DNA of 18,942 nt, taken from assembly GCA_004335635.1 (NCBI GenBank), contig QAXH01006706.1, positions 11,804 to 30,745 of the forward strand, in the 5' to 3' direction. The position numbers and the translations under genes are program-made. Below the pieces are notes generated by a model. The model was not told the origin of the DNA and ran no database searches. It was given only the letters and a program-made list of their open reading frames with translations. How positions within the stretch are numbered: the first letter of the stretch is position 1; every line of letters begins with the position of its first letter. This document shows, piece after piece, positions 8,237 to 18,915 of this stretch. Source of the stretch: Chloromonas sp. AAM2. Lineage: Eukaryota > Chlorophyta > Chlorophyceae > Chlamydomonadales > Chlamydomonadaceae.

Positions 8237-9668
8237 CATACCGTACGAACCCATAAAAGTGGTCGGAACTCAAAATTAGTCGGACCCCGCCGATGGCGGA
8301 AAATTTCGCGAAAGTTAGTCGGAACTTTCGCAATTTTCAAGGCAATTTCGCAGCAAACTCAAATTCAGTCGGATCCCAGCCAACGCAACTGCAAGCCTTA
8401 GTCGGATTAGAAGTCGAATTTGAAGTCTGCTACACCCCCTGAAGTCAGCAAAGTCATTCCCTAGAGATACAGCTGCTATACGTGCTCAATACAGTTTGTC
8501 ATGCAGTGTCAATGCCAGCCATGGGGCAATCATATCAGTGCCATGCATTCTCCTCAATAAAGTTAGAACAGCCCTGGCACCCATGCCCTCCTAGTACATG
8601 AGCTGCTTCGACTTGCCCAAGACAAGCTGTGGCGAGGCGCTGTGTAATGGCATTCTGCTTGGCAGGCTGGGTGCGCGTGCGGGATGAGCCCGCCCTGGTC
8701 GTCGTCTGTTGCATAGGCCCAGCGAGGATTTACAATATGCCCGAGACCGGAAGCAGCAACCACAAGCGCTCTGACACGCAGAAACATGATGTAAGGGCCC
8801 TTAGTCGCATTACAGCGCCGCAGGCAAGCGAATTTCGCCAATGTTAGTCGGATATGGCTCCGAAACTACTTGAATTTCGCGCAGAGCGCGAAAATTAGTC
8901 GGGTTTGGCCTGGTTTTGGCCTTTTTTTTGGCTTGAATTCCAGGAGGCGGCAGTTGGCAGAAACCTTGAGACCAGAGTATTTTCCAGAAGTGAATATGGA
9001 GATCGATTGTATGCATTGTAAGGAGCTCATACACTGAAAATGGGCTCCAGATAACCAGGTTGAGAAGGGGGTGGGTGGGTCGACAAATGGCCTGAAAAAG
9101 GTCTTTGTACTTTTCACTCACGCAGCTGTTGTGCCTGAGACTTGCGGCATTTAAAAGCTCACTTAAATACCTTTCATTTGGCGGGGTTACAGGGGAATGC
9201 AAACTAGTTTGGGTGTCCAACCGCCAAAGGTGCCTTGGGCAGGCTTACCAGGCTGGCGCCAGGGCCTGCCAAACCCACGAACAGTCTCTCACTTTGTATT
9301 CCGTCTGAGCATATGCTAGTTGCTATAGCTTTGGGAGTGCATTGTATATCAAGGTGCTCGTCACAAGTAGCAAGTTGGGTTCGGTTGGACGTCAAAAGTT
9401 GAGTTCGGTTGGACGTCAAAAGATTGTGAACAGGCCTTCAACCTCCCAGGACAGATGCTGTAGAGAGCTATAGCGCCGGGATACTGTGAGCAACCAAGGG
9501 ACGCGCAAAGAAGGGCCACAATTCGCTCCAGAACCGTCGGTTTCTGGCCGTTAAAAACGTTCAGGGGATGGGTGGGTCGTGGCGGAGCCTGCACCTCTAT
9601 GCTTCATAAATGTTTTTCTCTGTCGCCTCCTGTGAATTCCGACTAATTTCGTGGGTTCGTACGGTATG
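8237..9668. mobile_element. Non-autonomous DNA transposon with terminal inverted repeats
   Basis: The left end, 8237-8271, begins CATACCGTACGAACCCA. The right end, 9634-9668, is its reverse complement with about five mismatches over 35 bp. If the outermost TA (8239-8240 and 9665-9666) is the target duplication, the element is 1424 bp. TA is self-complementary, so this cannot be separated from extra inverted repeat. Subterminal copies of TTAGTCGGA occur at 8276, 8315, 8398 and 8844, with related copies at about 8367 and 8895. AATTTCGC blocks accompany them, and a palindrome spans about 8873-8896. No transposase-like reading frame is visible. The family is not identified; TA targets occur in Tc1/mariner-type elements. 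Confidence 0.75.
9374..9421. repeat. 24-nt tandem duplication inside the transposon
   Basis: GTTGGGTTCGGTTGGACGTC plus AAAA (9374-9397) is followed by a second copy with one change (9398-9421). Confidence 0.85.
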
Positions 9669-10236
9669 TTGTCCAGGGCTTGCAGCCGTACAAGTATGCT
9701 TGGCATACATGGGTTGCCATGCCTTCAACATGCAAGCAGCCCGCAGGGCTGGGTTGGACACGCACACGATGTCCAACTTGTGTGATGCTCAAGCACGACG
9801 TCAGTGCCCCGCCCGATGGCTGCTTCATGTGCATGTTCATGCATGGCAGGCAGGCAGGCCATGCCACACAAGAATGTGCATGCAACAAGAAGAATGAGAT
9901 GTGGGTGATGCCCACGTAAGCACATGCACGGCAGCAGCATGTCGGCGTTGTACTCATGCTTGGCATGCAAATGACACACGTATGGTGCTGGTGACATTTG
10001 CTGATCAAGTGACACGTTGGCGTGACACAGCCACATGCACGCAACAAAAAGCAGGGCGTGTAACACAAAAACTGTTGCAGCGCGGGCCACGCGGCCCTGG
10101 CGAAATATGTTTTTTTGAGTGGCAGCACCCCCTGGGCATTGCCGTACAGCGAAAGGGCCAAAACGAAACGGATTTGGGCCAATTGCTGCCATTGAGACTG
10201 TACGTGCTTTTGATTGGCACCGCAAACACTCGTAAA
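9669..10236. other. Intergenic region upstream of the two-TM protein gene
   Basis: This stretch is rich in TGCATG and CACATG words and gives long but unconvincing reading frames on both strands. A CCAAT box (GGGCCAATTG) lies near 10169-10178, about 60 nt before the chosen ATG. The frame of the downstream gene stays open upstream to 9901, so an earlier start cannot be excluded. Confidence 0.35.
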
Positions 10237-13200
10237 ATGACTGGCTCAAAAAGCTTCAATATTCGTGCAGACCGGCGTGCACCTTCGCCTTTGGGTCCGG
10301 CTTCGCAAGGGGCAGTTCTTCCCTCGGACACCGACCTGCTCAGCGACCGAAGAATCTCATCGCCAGGAATATCAACAGCAGTATCCAAGTCCCATATCTC
10401 GCTGTCTCCCTATGGGTCAGGCAACTTTGCGGACAAAACCGCAGCCGCTCTGGCTGAGATGGGCAATGAACATCCCAGGGGCAGAAGCAATAATGGCAGT
10501 GGCAACAAGCTGCCGCCAATTGAAGGGCGCAAGAGCATCGCGGGGATTGGGTCTGGGAGATTTGAGGCGATGAGGTTTCCCTTGCCCTCTAGTGATGGCA
10601 GCGAGTTTGCCGAGGACGATTACGCACCAGCTAAGCCTGGCACCAGGCAGCTGAAGCGCAGCCCAGAAATTAAGCGAGGAACAGTCTTTGTGTCAAAGGT
10701 GCGTCTGGTTAACGAACGTTCAGTCGGTCAAAATTCAGTCAAAGACGCATCTTCTCGATGTCCCGTACTGCCAACGTACAGGGCAAATGATAGCGAGGAA
10801 GCTGCGATAGTGTTCGTCAGGCTCGCATCATGGATCAGGATGCAAATGTGCCATCGGGATACCCGCTACGCTCCCCCCCCCCCTCGCACCAGCCTAGCAA
10901 CAGCCTAGCAACAGCATCAAACACAATAACTTCTCTACAGCGTCTTACAGCAAAACAGTGCATGTTTTCGTAGGTGGATGCTTTTGCTACCAAGGTTCAG
11001 GAGAGCACGTTCATGGGGGGCATCATCACAGTGTTGGTCTGGCTAGCTACTATCGCCTACATCGCCATCCTGGTAGGTGGCCCCATGATGGGTGATAGCT
11101 GTTTTGGGTGGTTTTTACCCGTGTGTCAAAAACTGTTGGAATTCTAGGTGGCTCATGAAAGCAAGTAGGTGTTTCATGTGTTTTGCATGATGGGACAGCT
11201 AGACCACAAGGACTCATGATTGAATCCCCAACATGTATAGGGCAATCCCACCGTGTCAAAGCATGTTAGTTGCCACTGTGGTGGTCACGCAGGGGAGTGT
11301 CTTCCGACAGCATCCCATTATGCATGTAGTAGTTCAAGTCGAGTTGCTTGCCATTGCATCACCCTGATTAATCGCCGTGTAAACATAGAAATACTAGCGT
11401 TCACTCTATTTATGTTTGCAGGTGGTTCAATGGCTGCACACACCTCCCACCAAGACCGTGGGCACTGAGTGGACCATTGGTGGGTGACAAGCCACATGCT
11501 TCATGCGCACAAGCACACAGCTGCCTATGCAAGCTGTTCCTGCTCCAACGGATGCCCGCAGACTTGACAGTTTCAAACATGCACATCAGTGCTGCTGCCT
11601 TCATAATGTCTTCCTCTGTTGCAGAGCGCTATGCCTTCTTACGGTGAGCTGCATGCATAGCAGACAGTGGTTGGTTTGCTGTTCTTGCAGGGTTTGGGCC
11701 CTCACCCATGAAGCTGACGTGCATGGCAAGGTCCGGATGTCTGCTTTCCAACGTGCTCACATCTGCAAACTCCCTGGGAATCGCTGAGCTCGTCAGTCCA
11801 GTGAGTGCCAACGCCTGAGCAACAGGGACTGGGGGAAGAGCAGCGACCCAGCAGGTTTAGAACTAATCGGCATGGTTCGTTTCTGGGCCGCAGCAGGCAC
11901 AATCATGGCACCAGTATCGCTTGATCGAAGTCCTGGCGTAGTAGTCCACTGATCTCATGTTGTCATCGTCGCCTTCCTGTTTTGCAGGGCCAGACCCTTT
12001 GCATGTCTCTTGGCTTCAAGGAGTCGCTGCCTGCTGACGTGGTATTCAGTGTGGACCCCACCGAGGGACTGTCGGTCATGTGGGACCCAAAAACGGCAAA
12101 CAGCACCAGCCTGATCGGGGGAGGATTGGTCATCATATCGGAAATCAGGGTGAGGCACCAAAGGCACACCTTTTCTGTACACCTGAATCTCGGAAGCAAA
12201 ACGCTTACTCTCGATCTTGGGGCCCAGTGACATTCACACCATATAACTTAGTTGCTCGCATTGCAAAGCGCAAATCGCGCGCTTCATTCAACAAGGCCAC
12301 AGAATTACGTCTTGTCGCTTCGCTGTGTTCACGAGCTGTCCTTGCAAACACATTCAAAAAACGCATTGTTTTCTTGGACGCAGTGCCCTGCGTTCGTGCA
12401 GAACGGTGCAGATCGTTCATGCGTCTTCCCACTGCCCACACCTATCACAGCCGGCACAGCCCTGCTGCAATATGTGGAAACTACCAATGACACGGCTGAA
12501 GGCGCAGCCATGCACAGGAGGGAGTGGTTTGCAAACATGGTAAGCGACAATGGCAACATGCACAGGAGGGAGTAGTTTGCAAACATGGTAAGCGACAATG
12601 GCAACATACACTATGGCACGGTTGGCCATGCAGGCCGCATCCAATTCACTACCTTTGCATGCTGGTGCAAGGAACACTGAAAGACGTGGTATTTTTCTCG
12701 CAAATCTGCATGCAAGGACTGGTGAGAAGCGGCGCCATTTGGTGCAGCATCCTGTGGTGCCGAAGGTTCAGGTGGCTATGCAAGTGAGGACAAGTTCTGT
12801 CACGGTAGTGAAAGGTCAAGTGATCATGTAAGGGAGCAAAAGCCTCGTAGTCAGTTCTGAGCACTTCAAGAACTCGACCTACTGTGATGTGCTGTGGATG
12901 CACTGCAGATCAGCTCCGATGGCAATGTGCTGCATGCCAGTACGCCCTGCTTTGACCCATCCAACCCAGACCCCAAGCTAGCCGGATGGGTGCAGGTACG
13001 CTGATGGCAGCTGCGGTTTTAACTGGTTGCAGTTGACCGTTGTGCTGATTAAATCCCTCCCGCCCTTGCCCCTGCTGAGCAGTCATCCCCGGACTGAAGG
13101 ACATGTATAACTAACACACACACACACACACACACACGCACGCACGCACACATGCACGCGCAACAGGCGGGTATAAACTGCTTGTGTTGACTTTTCGCGT

Positions 13201-14018
13201 GTACCTGGGGTTGAACTCATACACACAACGCGTGGTGCTCTAATTCTGTCTGCTTCTGGTGTTTGCAGGCACGCTTGCGTATGAACAGCTTCTACAACAC
13301 CGTCACTGTGACCCAGGACTCGTTCTGGTAGGTGACGACATCGAAAATGACAAGCGAGTGCAACTATTGCCTGGAGAGACGATAGAGCGCAGCAAGCTTG
13401 CGCGTCAAGCTGAACATTGCGCCGACAGCAACAGGTAACCTCGTTCGCATTGGATTGGTGACGCAGGCTGTTCCTCTTCGGCGCGGTGGGCGGTGCATAT
13501 GCGCTGTTTCTGCAGGTGCGTACAACTAGTGCGTGTAACTAGTCAGGTAGTAAGGGTAGTGTAAGGGCAAGTTAAGTAGTAAGGGCACGTGATCAGGATG
13601 GAGAGACCGATGATGCGTACTGAGGACCAGAACGTGTTACCGCCGAAGATTTCCGGTTTTCGTTTTGACAAACGCAGATAAAGATTGAGAAAACAAACCT
13701 ACCAAAATGCGATTGTGTTTATAATGGAGGCATGCATCGCGCTGCTCATCTAACACTGCGACATACTCAGCAGGCAAGTTTCCCAGGCACGGCGTCTGGC
13801 CAGCTGCGTAAGTGCCGTTATGCTCTGTGGCCCTGCAGGGCGGCGCCGTTCTGTTGATGACACTCGCCTTCGTAACGGGCGTGCACCAGAAATGGAAGGA
13901 GAGGCCCTTCAGCAGGAGTGATGCGGTGTTGCCTGTCAAAGATGAGCCAGGGTCGTCGCCTCCATTGCGCCAGCTTACGATTACCTCTCGCACTAATTCA
14001 CGCCAGCCGTTGGTGTAG
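10237..14018 (+). CDS. Two-TM membrane protein, ERGIC/Erv41-46-like layout, twelve exons
   Basis: Exons: 10237-10698, 10974-11072, 11422-11457, 11625-11643, 11691-11800, 11988-12149, 12384-12539, 12634-12783, 12909-12995, 13269-13327, 13467-13515, 13839-14018 (stop TAG). They total 1569 nt and encode 522 residues; phases agree at every junction and most introns are phase 0. Residues 1-154 are polar, Ser/Gly/Pro-rich and probably cytoplasmic. DAFATKVQ...GGIITVLVWLATIAYI (156-185) gives TM1 and resembles the ERGIC N-terminal D-A-F/Y-x-K...GG-x-x-T signature. The loop has cysteines at 216, 221, 247, 297, 309 and 412, and sequons at N280 and N331. WLFLFGAVGGAYALFLQGG... (447-478) is the second hydrophobic region, followed by basic HQKWK and a polar tail. 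If truly ERGIC-like, it would act in ER-Golgi vesicle traffic; this is inference. Weakest junctions: exons 3-5 (36-nt exon with a GTGGGC donor, then a 19-nt micro-exon), chosen because they alone keep the frame. The start ATG is conserved in the pseudogene copy at about 4721. Confidence 0.65.
12510..12605 (+). repeat. 48-nt tandem duplication spanning a 5' splice site
   Basis: Copies at 12510-12557 and 12558-12605 both contain the last coding bases of the exon ending at 12539 and the donor ATG|GTAAGC. They differ at one clear site, where TGG in copy one is TAG in copy two. The unit is 16 codons long, so use of the second donor stays in frame but reads that TAG stop. Confidence 0.85.
13112..13151. 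repeat. CA microsatellite in an intron of the two-TM gene
   Basis: An uninterrupted run of CA dinucleotides passes into CGCACGCA-type repeats. It lies in the intron between the exons ending at 12995 and starting at 13269. Confidence 0.9.
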
Positions 14019-15490
14019 AGGTGCGGTTCGCAAGCTTGCGATGCTGAAGCCTCCGATGCCATGCAGAACTGAGCCTTCAACATTGGTGCACGCCTTCGGG
14101 TGAGGGCGCCAACAGGTGAGGGCGTGGCGAGCCATTCCGTGACGTTCCGTGACGGCTCTTGCGGCACCGGCAGACCATGCTGGTGCCATTCATCGTGCTG
14201 GCCTGTCAGATCATACAGTGGATTGTCAGAGTGAGACCACGGCTACAAAGCCATGCAGCCGCTCACCATCCAGACCAGGCATTAAGGCAAAGCATGCGCG
14301 GGCGGACTGGCCTGAGCAGGGCGCCAGGTACCGCATTTGTCGTTGGATGTGTTTTGGGAACTGATTGATCGCCACCTCCGGGGCTTCGCAAGTGCATTGG
14401 TAAAGGAACTAATGGTGACAGAGATACCAGCCTCTGGCACATTTGAGAACACACACACACACACAAGGATAGAATCAATTAATTACTTATCCAAGTGCAT
14501 GTGCTGGCTGTTCCCGTACATACGGTGCATAGACACCGGCACACCACTTTTAAGGACACAACCTGTCAGGTGAGATTCACTCGATTTTCAAACGAGATGA
14601 GAGTGATCACACACTGGTACTCCATCTGCCGAAATGCACTGTTCGGAGAAACGGCTTGTCCGGGAGAAAACTACTGCCTTGGGCCAATCCAGCTCTGGGA
14701 TTCATTGCCTTGGGCACCTCTAATCAATCAAACGTGAAACGGGTTTTTCTCACATCAAGCATCTGCTTCTTGAACCAATCTTGATCATGCTTACACACAC
14801 AGCATGCAACTGGCTGACACATGCTGTGGCATAGTCACAATCAATGGCCTGAGCGCGAAACAGTGGATTACATCCTCATTGGCGCTTGCCAACACTTCAA
14901 AGTACGCTTGTCACATGCATGGAAAGGATTGGCCGAGACTTGCAAGTGGTTTGGGGCACATCCGCACCAGCACTGTTCTGACAAGTTATGGCTGTTTGCA
15001 ATGCGTCTAATTTTCACTATCCGAAGCTGAGTTTTGTTCTCTCAGCATTATGCACTGAACACTTTGACGTTTGGATTAAGCTCTCCTCAGGTTTCTTAAG
15101 GTTCGTGCCTCCTTGTTACCAACAACTGCCTAACTACTGTTAGTCATGTCACATTGGTGCATCTATCACGGTCAAACGGTCTGGTTTGATGCACGTGTGT
15201 ATTGTTCTGGTTGTCCAATGATAAAGAAACGCTTATGGATCAAGTATTGGTCTGGCTCCACACACTGCAACTGGTTTCACTTATCACGCGCTTCACCAGC
15301 CTTATGCCCATGTCTTGGCCATGTATTAACTGGATAACGTTTCCATTCATACTCCCTTTTGGGTGAGCGTTCCCTCTCTTGCACACAAAAACGGCTATCG
15401 GCGTGCTCTGCTATACATTGTGACAAACTTGCACCTTGCGCTCGTGTTTTTTTTACCCTACGGTATCTAATTACATGTTGCACTGCCTAA
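14019..15490. other. Intergenic stretch without a convincing gene
   Basis: It includes a short CA run near 14450-14464. A hydrophobic open stretch at about 14179-14231 (MLVPFIVLACQIIQW) follows a CCGGCAG acceptor-like site and could be an exon remnant of a membrane protein, but no partner exons fit. From about 14570 to 15490 I see no gene and no clear repeat. Confidence 0.4.
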
Positions 15491-15699
15491 CAGTTGGGAG
15501 ATTTGAGTTCGCTGGTCAGAATGAGTGGAGCTAGCCTGTTCGGTCACGGCATCCCGTGTATTCTAAAGGTTTGGGTGGTGGTTGTGCTGCAGCTGGGTTG
15601 CAGTTTTCCTCTCTCCAAACTGACAAGTCTTATCTTCACATCACCGTTTGTACCTTCCTTTGTCTTCACTGCCCTGTTTCCAATCACAAACTGTAGTTG

Positions 15700-16215
15700 T
15701 TTGCAAGGCAGTGGGGGTGGAGGGTAGCATTGAGAATGTAGGGGTTGCAGTGGTGGTTGAGTGGTGGTGGGAGTGGGGATGGTGGTGCAGGAGGGTTGTA
15801 ATGGGCGACAGTGGGATTGGATGGTATACTGGCAATGCAACTTGTCGCAATTGTGGTGGTGCTGGTGGTGACACTGCAATGGATTTGGTTTTGAGGCGGG
15901 GTTATGATGCTGGAAGTTCATATCGGTGGTTGTGACCCGTTGGCAGAGCCCTTGTTTCCTAATCACAGTGGCCATGCTGCCAGCCTGCCGTATATGTACA
16001 TTGTACACGTGCTATCTGCTTGTGTCAAGGTGTCTGTTCATTGCATGGTGGTGAAGGATGTGTGCATTGTGGTGGGGGTAAGGGTGGGAGTGAGATTGCA
16101 GTGCTGGGATGGGTGGTTTACTGGTGGCGTGAGGGGGAATGTTGGTGTAAGTGGATGGTGATTGCGGCAGTGGGATTCTGTGGTACACTGGTGATGAGAG
16201 TTATCTGGTGATTTT
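15700..16215. repeat. GT-rich low-complexity block with degenerate repeats
   Basis: The plus strand is dominated by GGTGGTGG, GTGGGAGTGG and similar words. CAGTGGGATT-n-TGGTA-ACTGG occurs at about 15809 and again at about 16170, which suggests an old internal duplication. The long His/Pro/Thr-rich minus-strand frame is its translation and is not a credible protein. Confidence 0.6.
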
Positions 16216-16280
16216 GGGCGGGGTCTGTCCACCAGGATAAGAAACCAAGCCAATTTTGATTCATTGCACATTTCAAAGCT

Positions 16281-16890
16281 TTTTATCCTCTAAGCCAGTG
16301 GCCTTGCTGACTTGGCAGCAATGGACTTGCAAGACAAGGATCGGTGTACTTGGAATCTCCATCATACCAATCAACTGCAACGGCTAGCACTTCCCTGTGA
16401 TGTGAACACAGCGATTGACTGGCCTTGCCAATACTTATAGAGATGCATGCAGAGCATGCACGCGGTTGAATTTGCTGTTGTTGCTGTAAGACGCCTGCGT
16501 GTGACTGGTGGCATGTTGAACTGATTTCTGGCACTCACGCAGTTGTTGATCCAAGCTGTTGACTTCCTCTAAACGTTCCTCATCCTTCCTGCGGCCTGTG
16601 CCTTTCCGCGATTCCACTGGTGCTTCTCCAGTACGGATAGGTTTCATCACACTGGCCTGGTATACAGCAGTTTCTGCCGTTCCCAACGCTCAGAAATGCC
16701 GATTTTGGTTCATAGGCCTTTTTAATGGATATGGTTTAACATGCCCTTGCTGACTTGGCAGCAATGGATTTTTAAGATAAGGATTGTTGTAGCGCATGTC
16801 ATCCTGGACCATTCGCCCGGCACTGGATGATATCAACCTGACATACAGCAAGTTATGTCCCGCGTGAGAAAACTGATCTCCGAGGACCCC
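16281..16890 (-). pseudogene. Minus-strand exon-like fragments, possible gene relic or element
   Basis: Three stretches look coding on the minus strand. One, about 16893-16700, reads GDQFSHAGHNLLYVRLISSS, then RMVQDDMRYNNPYLKNPL and on to a TGA. A second, 16656-16539, is flanked by a CCAG acceptor and a GTGAGTG donor and encodes a charged, possibly coiled-coil segment (RRKDEERLEEVNSLDQQL). A third, about 16405-16283, reads VLAVAVDWYDGDSKYTDP, then PLLPSQQGH and a stop. The first and third share a repeat of about 45 nt (16301-16345 and 16743-16788) read in the same frame as PLLPSQQGH. I recognise no family and cannot join the parts into one model. Confidence 0.25.
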
Positions 16891-17099
16891 GGATCAATTG
16901 ATCCCTCGATTGACTGTCGAAGTCGATTTCTTCAAATTCGCATACAATCGCAGTCCCTAGGTGAGCACGCGAAGAGGGCGCCACACAGCACACCGGGCAT
17001 AGCGCAGGCTGCGACAGCACCTAGCACAGCAACCCAACCTCATGGACTAACCTCTACGACTCATGGAGTGGACTGACGATGAGGTACATCAACCAAGAT

Positions 17100-17510
17100 T
17101 GTCCCAGAACTGGCAAACTTTGTTTTTCTTCTTCTCGTGGTTGGCCCTGGTCCAATAAAGCGCGCTGGTGGCCCTTGTCCACCATGCCCCCCGCCCCAGC
17201 ACGCCGCAGACAGCCTTGATATCGCTGAGCAGATCATATGCATGTTAATGCTTACAGTCCTGGTGTAATCGTTATGCAGCTGTGGACCTGTGATGTTCCC
17301 AAGACCCCAGCACGCAAAGCATACTGTAGGGTCTGGCATGGCCACCAGGTTGCGATCGGATCAAACCCTTGTCCCAGGTGCGGCGCCATGAAGGCGCCTC
17401 AAGGCGCACAATTCATCCGACAAGCACCACAATACATGCGCAAACAGCCGCGAACGACTGCATCGGACAGAGCAACTGGCAAAAAAAAAGAGTTTGCCTG
17501 TTCTGGGACA
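17100..17510. mobile_element. Short element with 20-bp inverted ends (MITE-like)
   Basis: TGTCCCAGAACTGGCAAACT at 17100-17119 faces its reverse complement at 17491-17510 with one mismatch. The inner flanks are T-rich on the left and A-rich on the right, which extends the symmetry. A further copy of the end lies at 6677-6695. No target-site duplication could be identified. The interior shows no credible protein. Confidence 0.5.
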
Positions 17511-17902
17511 GTTTTTGCGTCACAGGTTCTAAGGCCAGGACAAACAGAGAATACCAATCAGGCGCCCACGACACACATCCTCTCTCAAACACCAACACTC
17601 ACAACAGGACGTACAAGTGACAGGTCTTAACCTCACTGTCCTGTGAAAGAAGACATCTGAAAGACAACATAATCGCGAGTTCGCTGTGAACCACCGGAGC
17701 GCTGCATGTTTGAGCGGCCGCTCAAGCTGCTCTGTATCATGCGGTACTAACAATGGCGCTGGCTCTCGCGCTCAGGTGCTCAGCAGGAATTGCCAACCGC
17801 CAAAACAACGGGAATGTCGTACTGGACATTGTGGCCCGCACTGGTGGCGCCACGCAATCTATCTTGTGATAGTGGGCTGCACTGTACCACAGCAGCACAA
17901 CG

Positions 17903-18566
17903 ATGACGGCAATCACTAAAGAACAGAACGATGGTCAACCGAAGCCAGCCCTCCCTCCTATCCATCAGCCTCGAGCCATAATTCCCTTCCCGTTTGCACA
18001 TGATGGCCCTGATGCGCGAGCCAAGCCCACGCTCAGTGGCCTGCGTCAATCTCAAGGCAACGGTCCAGATAGTGGCAACAGCGCCTCTGAAATGCAAGCA
18101 AAGAGCCCGAAATGGGCCAGTCGGGGCGGCTCCCCTTTCAGACTTGTAAAACGATGCTCCCAATCTTTCAGATTTGCTGACGACAGGTCAGACCTGGATG
18201 CGCGTGACTCAGTGGATGGCATGCCTGCTCGCAAGGAAAACCTCATTACCAAGGTCAGTGCAAGCAACAAGGATCACAAAGTTGGGGTTGCAAAGCACGC
18301 TCAGTTTGCATGTTCTGGTCTTTCATGACATGATGACGATCAGCGGAAGGTAGATGCAACCGACTGTGCTCCAGTTCACATCCAAACACTGCCCGCACGT
18401 GATTGCCTTGAACCTGGTGCTGACTGGTGCTTTGATCAACGTTCACTGTCACTTTCGTTTGATGCAGCTTGATGCTTTTGCCACAAGAGTGGTGGAGAGC
18501 TCAGTGACTGGAGGAGCCGTGACAGTGATGGTCTGGCTGGCCACCGTTGTCTACATTACCGTCCTG
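17903..18566 (+). CDS. Partial paralogue of the two-TM protein, first two exons
   Basis: Exon 1 is 17903-18253 (117 codons, ending ITK before GTCAGT) and exon 2 is 18468-18566 (33 codons, ending before GTGCGT). Exon 2 has the same length, phase and position as exon 2 of the gene at 10237-14018, and 20 of 33 residues are identical, including DAFAT, ES, GG, TV, VWLAT and the final YI..L. Exon 1 is polar and Pro/Ser/Arg-rich, with little residue-level similarity to the other gene's exon 1, as expected for a disordered cytoplasmic tail. The second TM region lies beyond the right edge. A possible third exon starts at 18676 after CTCAG (VLETWQIMGHF) but is unproven. The gene is in the same orientation as its relative, about 3.9 kb downstream. 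Confidence 0.6.
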
Positions 18567-18880
18567 GTGCGTACATTTCTAATTTGTAGGTCATATATAG
18601 CATTCTGGTATGCCAGTCATAGGAGGCTCCTAGTCTGCAACTCGGCCAATGGGAGACATCTTTGTCTGAGCTCAGGTACTGGAAACATGGCAGATCATGG
18701 GCCACTTCCAGTGGGTTTGCTTGACCCGTCAACAGAGCCACTGTTGCATGTGCCGAACTTGCATCAAATCCTCCGCAGAATATTCCTGCCGAATGCTTGG
18801 CAGTAAGAAATTTCTCTGTCTGAGCTCTCACCAGAGTTGGTGTTGCATGGGTCGAGTATGCATCAAAGCAGGCAGGCCAG

Positions 18881-18915
18881 GCTGTTGTTGTTGTCTTTTT
18901 ACATCCGTGTCGATG
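18881..18915. repeat. Dispersed repeat, inverted partner of 8058-8087
   Basis: The reverse complement of 18896-18915 is CATCGACACGGATGTAAAAA, identical to 8058-8077. Flanking CAACA-rich sequence matches with small gaps. It lies in the presumed intron or 3' part of the truncated paralogue. Confidence 0.6.

Noticed and set aside
9901..10236. Upstream extension of the two-TM protein to an ATG at 9901
   Set aside because: The frame is open but the translated sequence looks random; the ATG at 10237 is conserved in the pseudogene copy. It cannot be fully excluded.
9643..10249. Two overlapping minus-strand open frames of over 170 codons
   Set aside because: They lie in TGCATG/CACATG-rich DNA upstream of the two-TM gene and overlap each other; cysteine-rich translation reflects composition.
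12722..12747. A separate intron splitting the exon 12634-12783
   Set aside because: It would be only 26 nt long, and the exon is open and in phase without it.
13637..14167. 176-codon minus-strand open frame
   Set aside because: It lies antisense to the last exon of the two-TM gene and its intron, with no splice or family support.
14159..14368. Open frame beginning with a hydrophobic segment
   Set aside because: It has an acceptor-like site but no matching donor or partner exon, and the rest is not protein-like.
15544..16008. 154-codon minus-strand frame rich in His, Pro and Thr
   Set aside because: It is the translation of the GT-rich low-complexity block and has no protein-like pattern.
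16855..17076. 73-codon plus-strand open frame
   Set aside because: Composition is unremarkable, it overlaps minus-strand exon-like sequence, and no splice partner was found.
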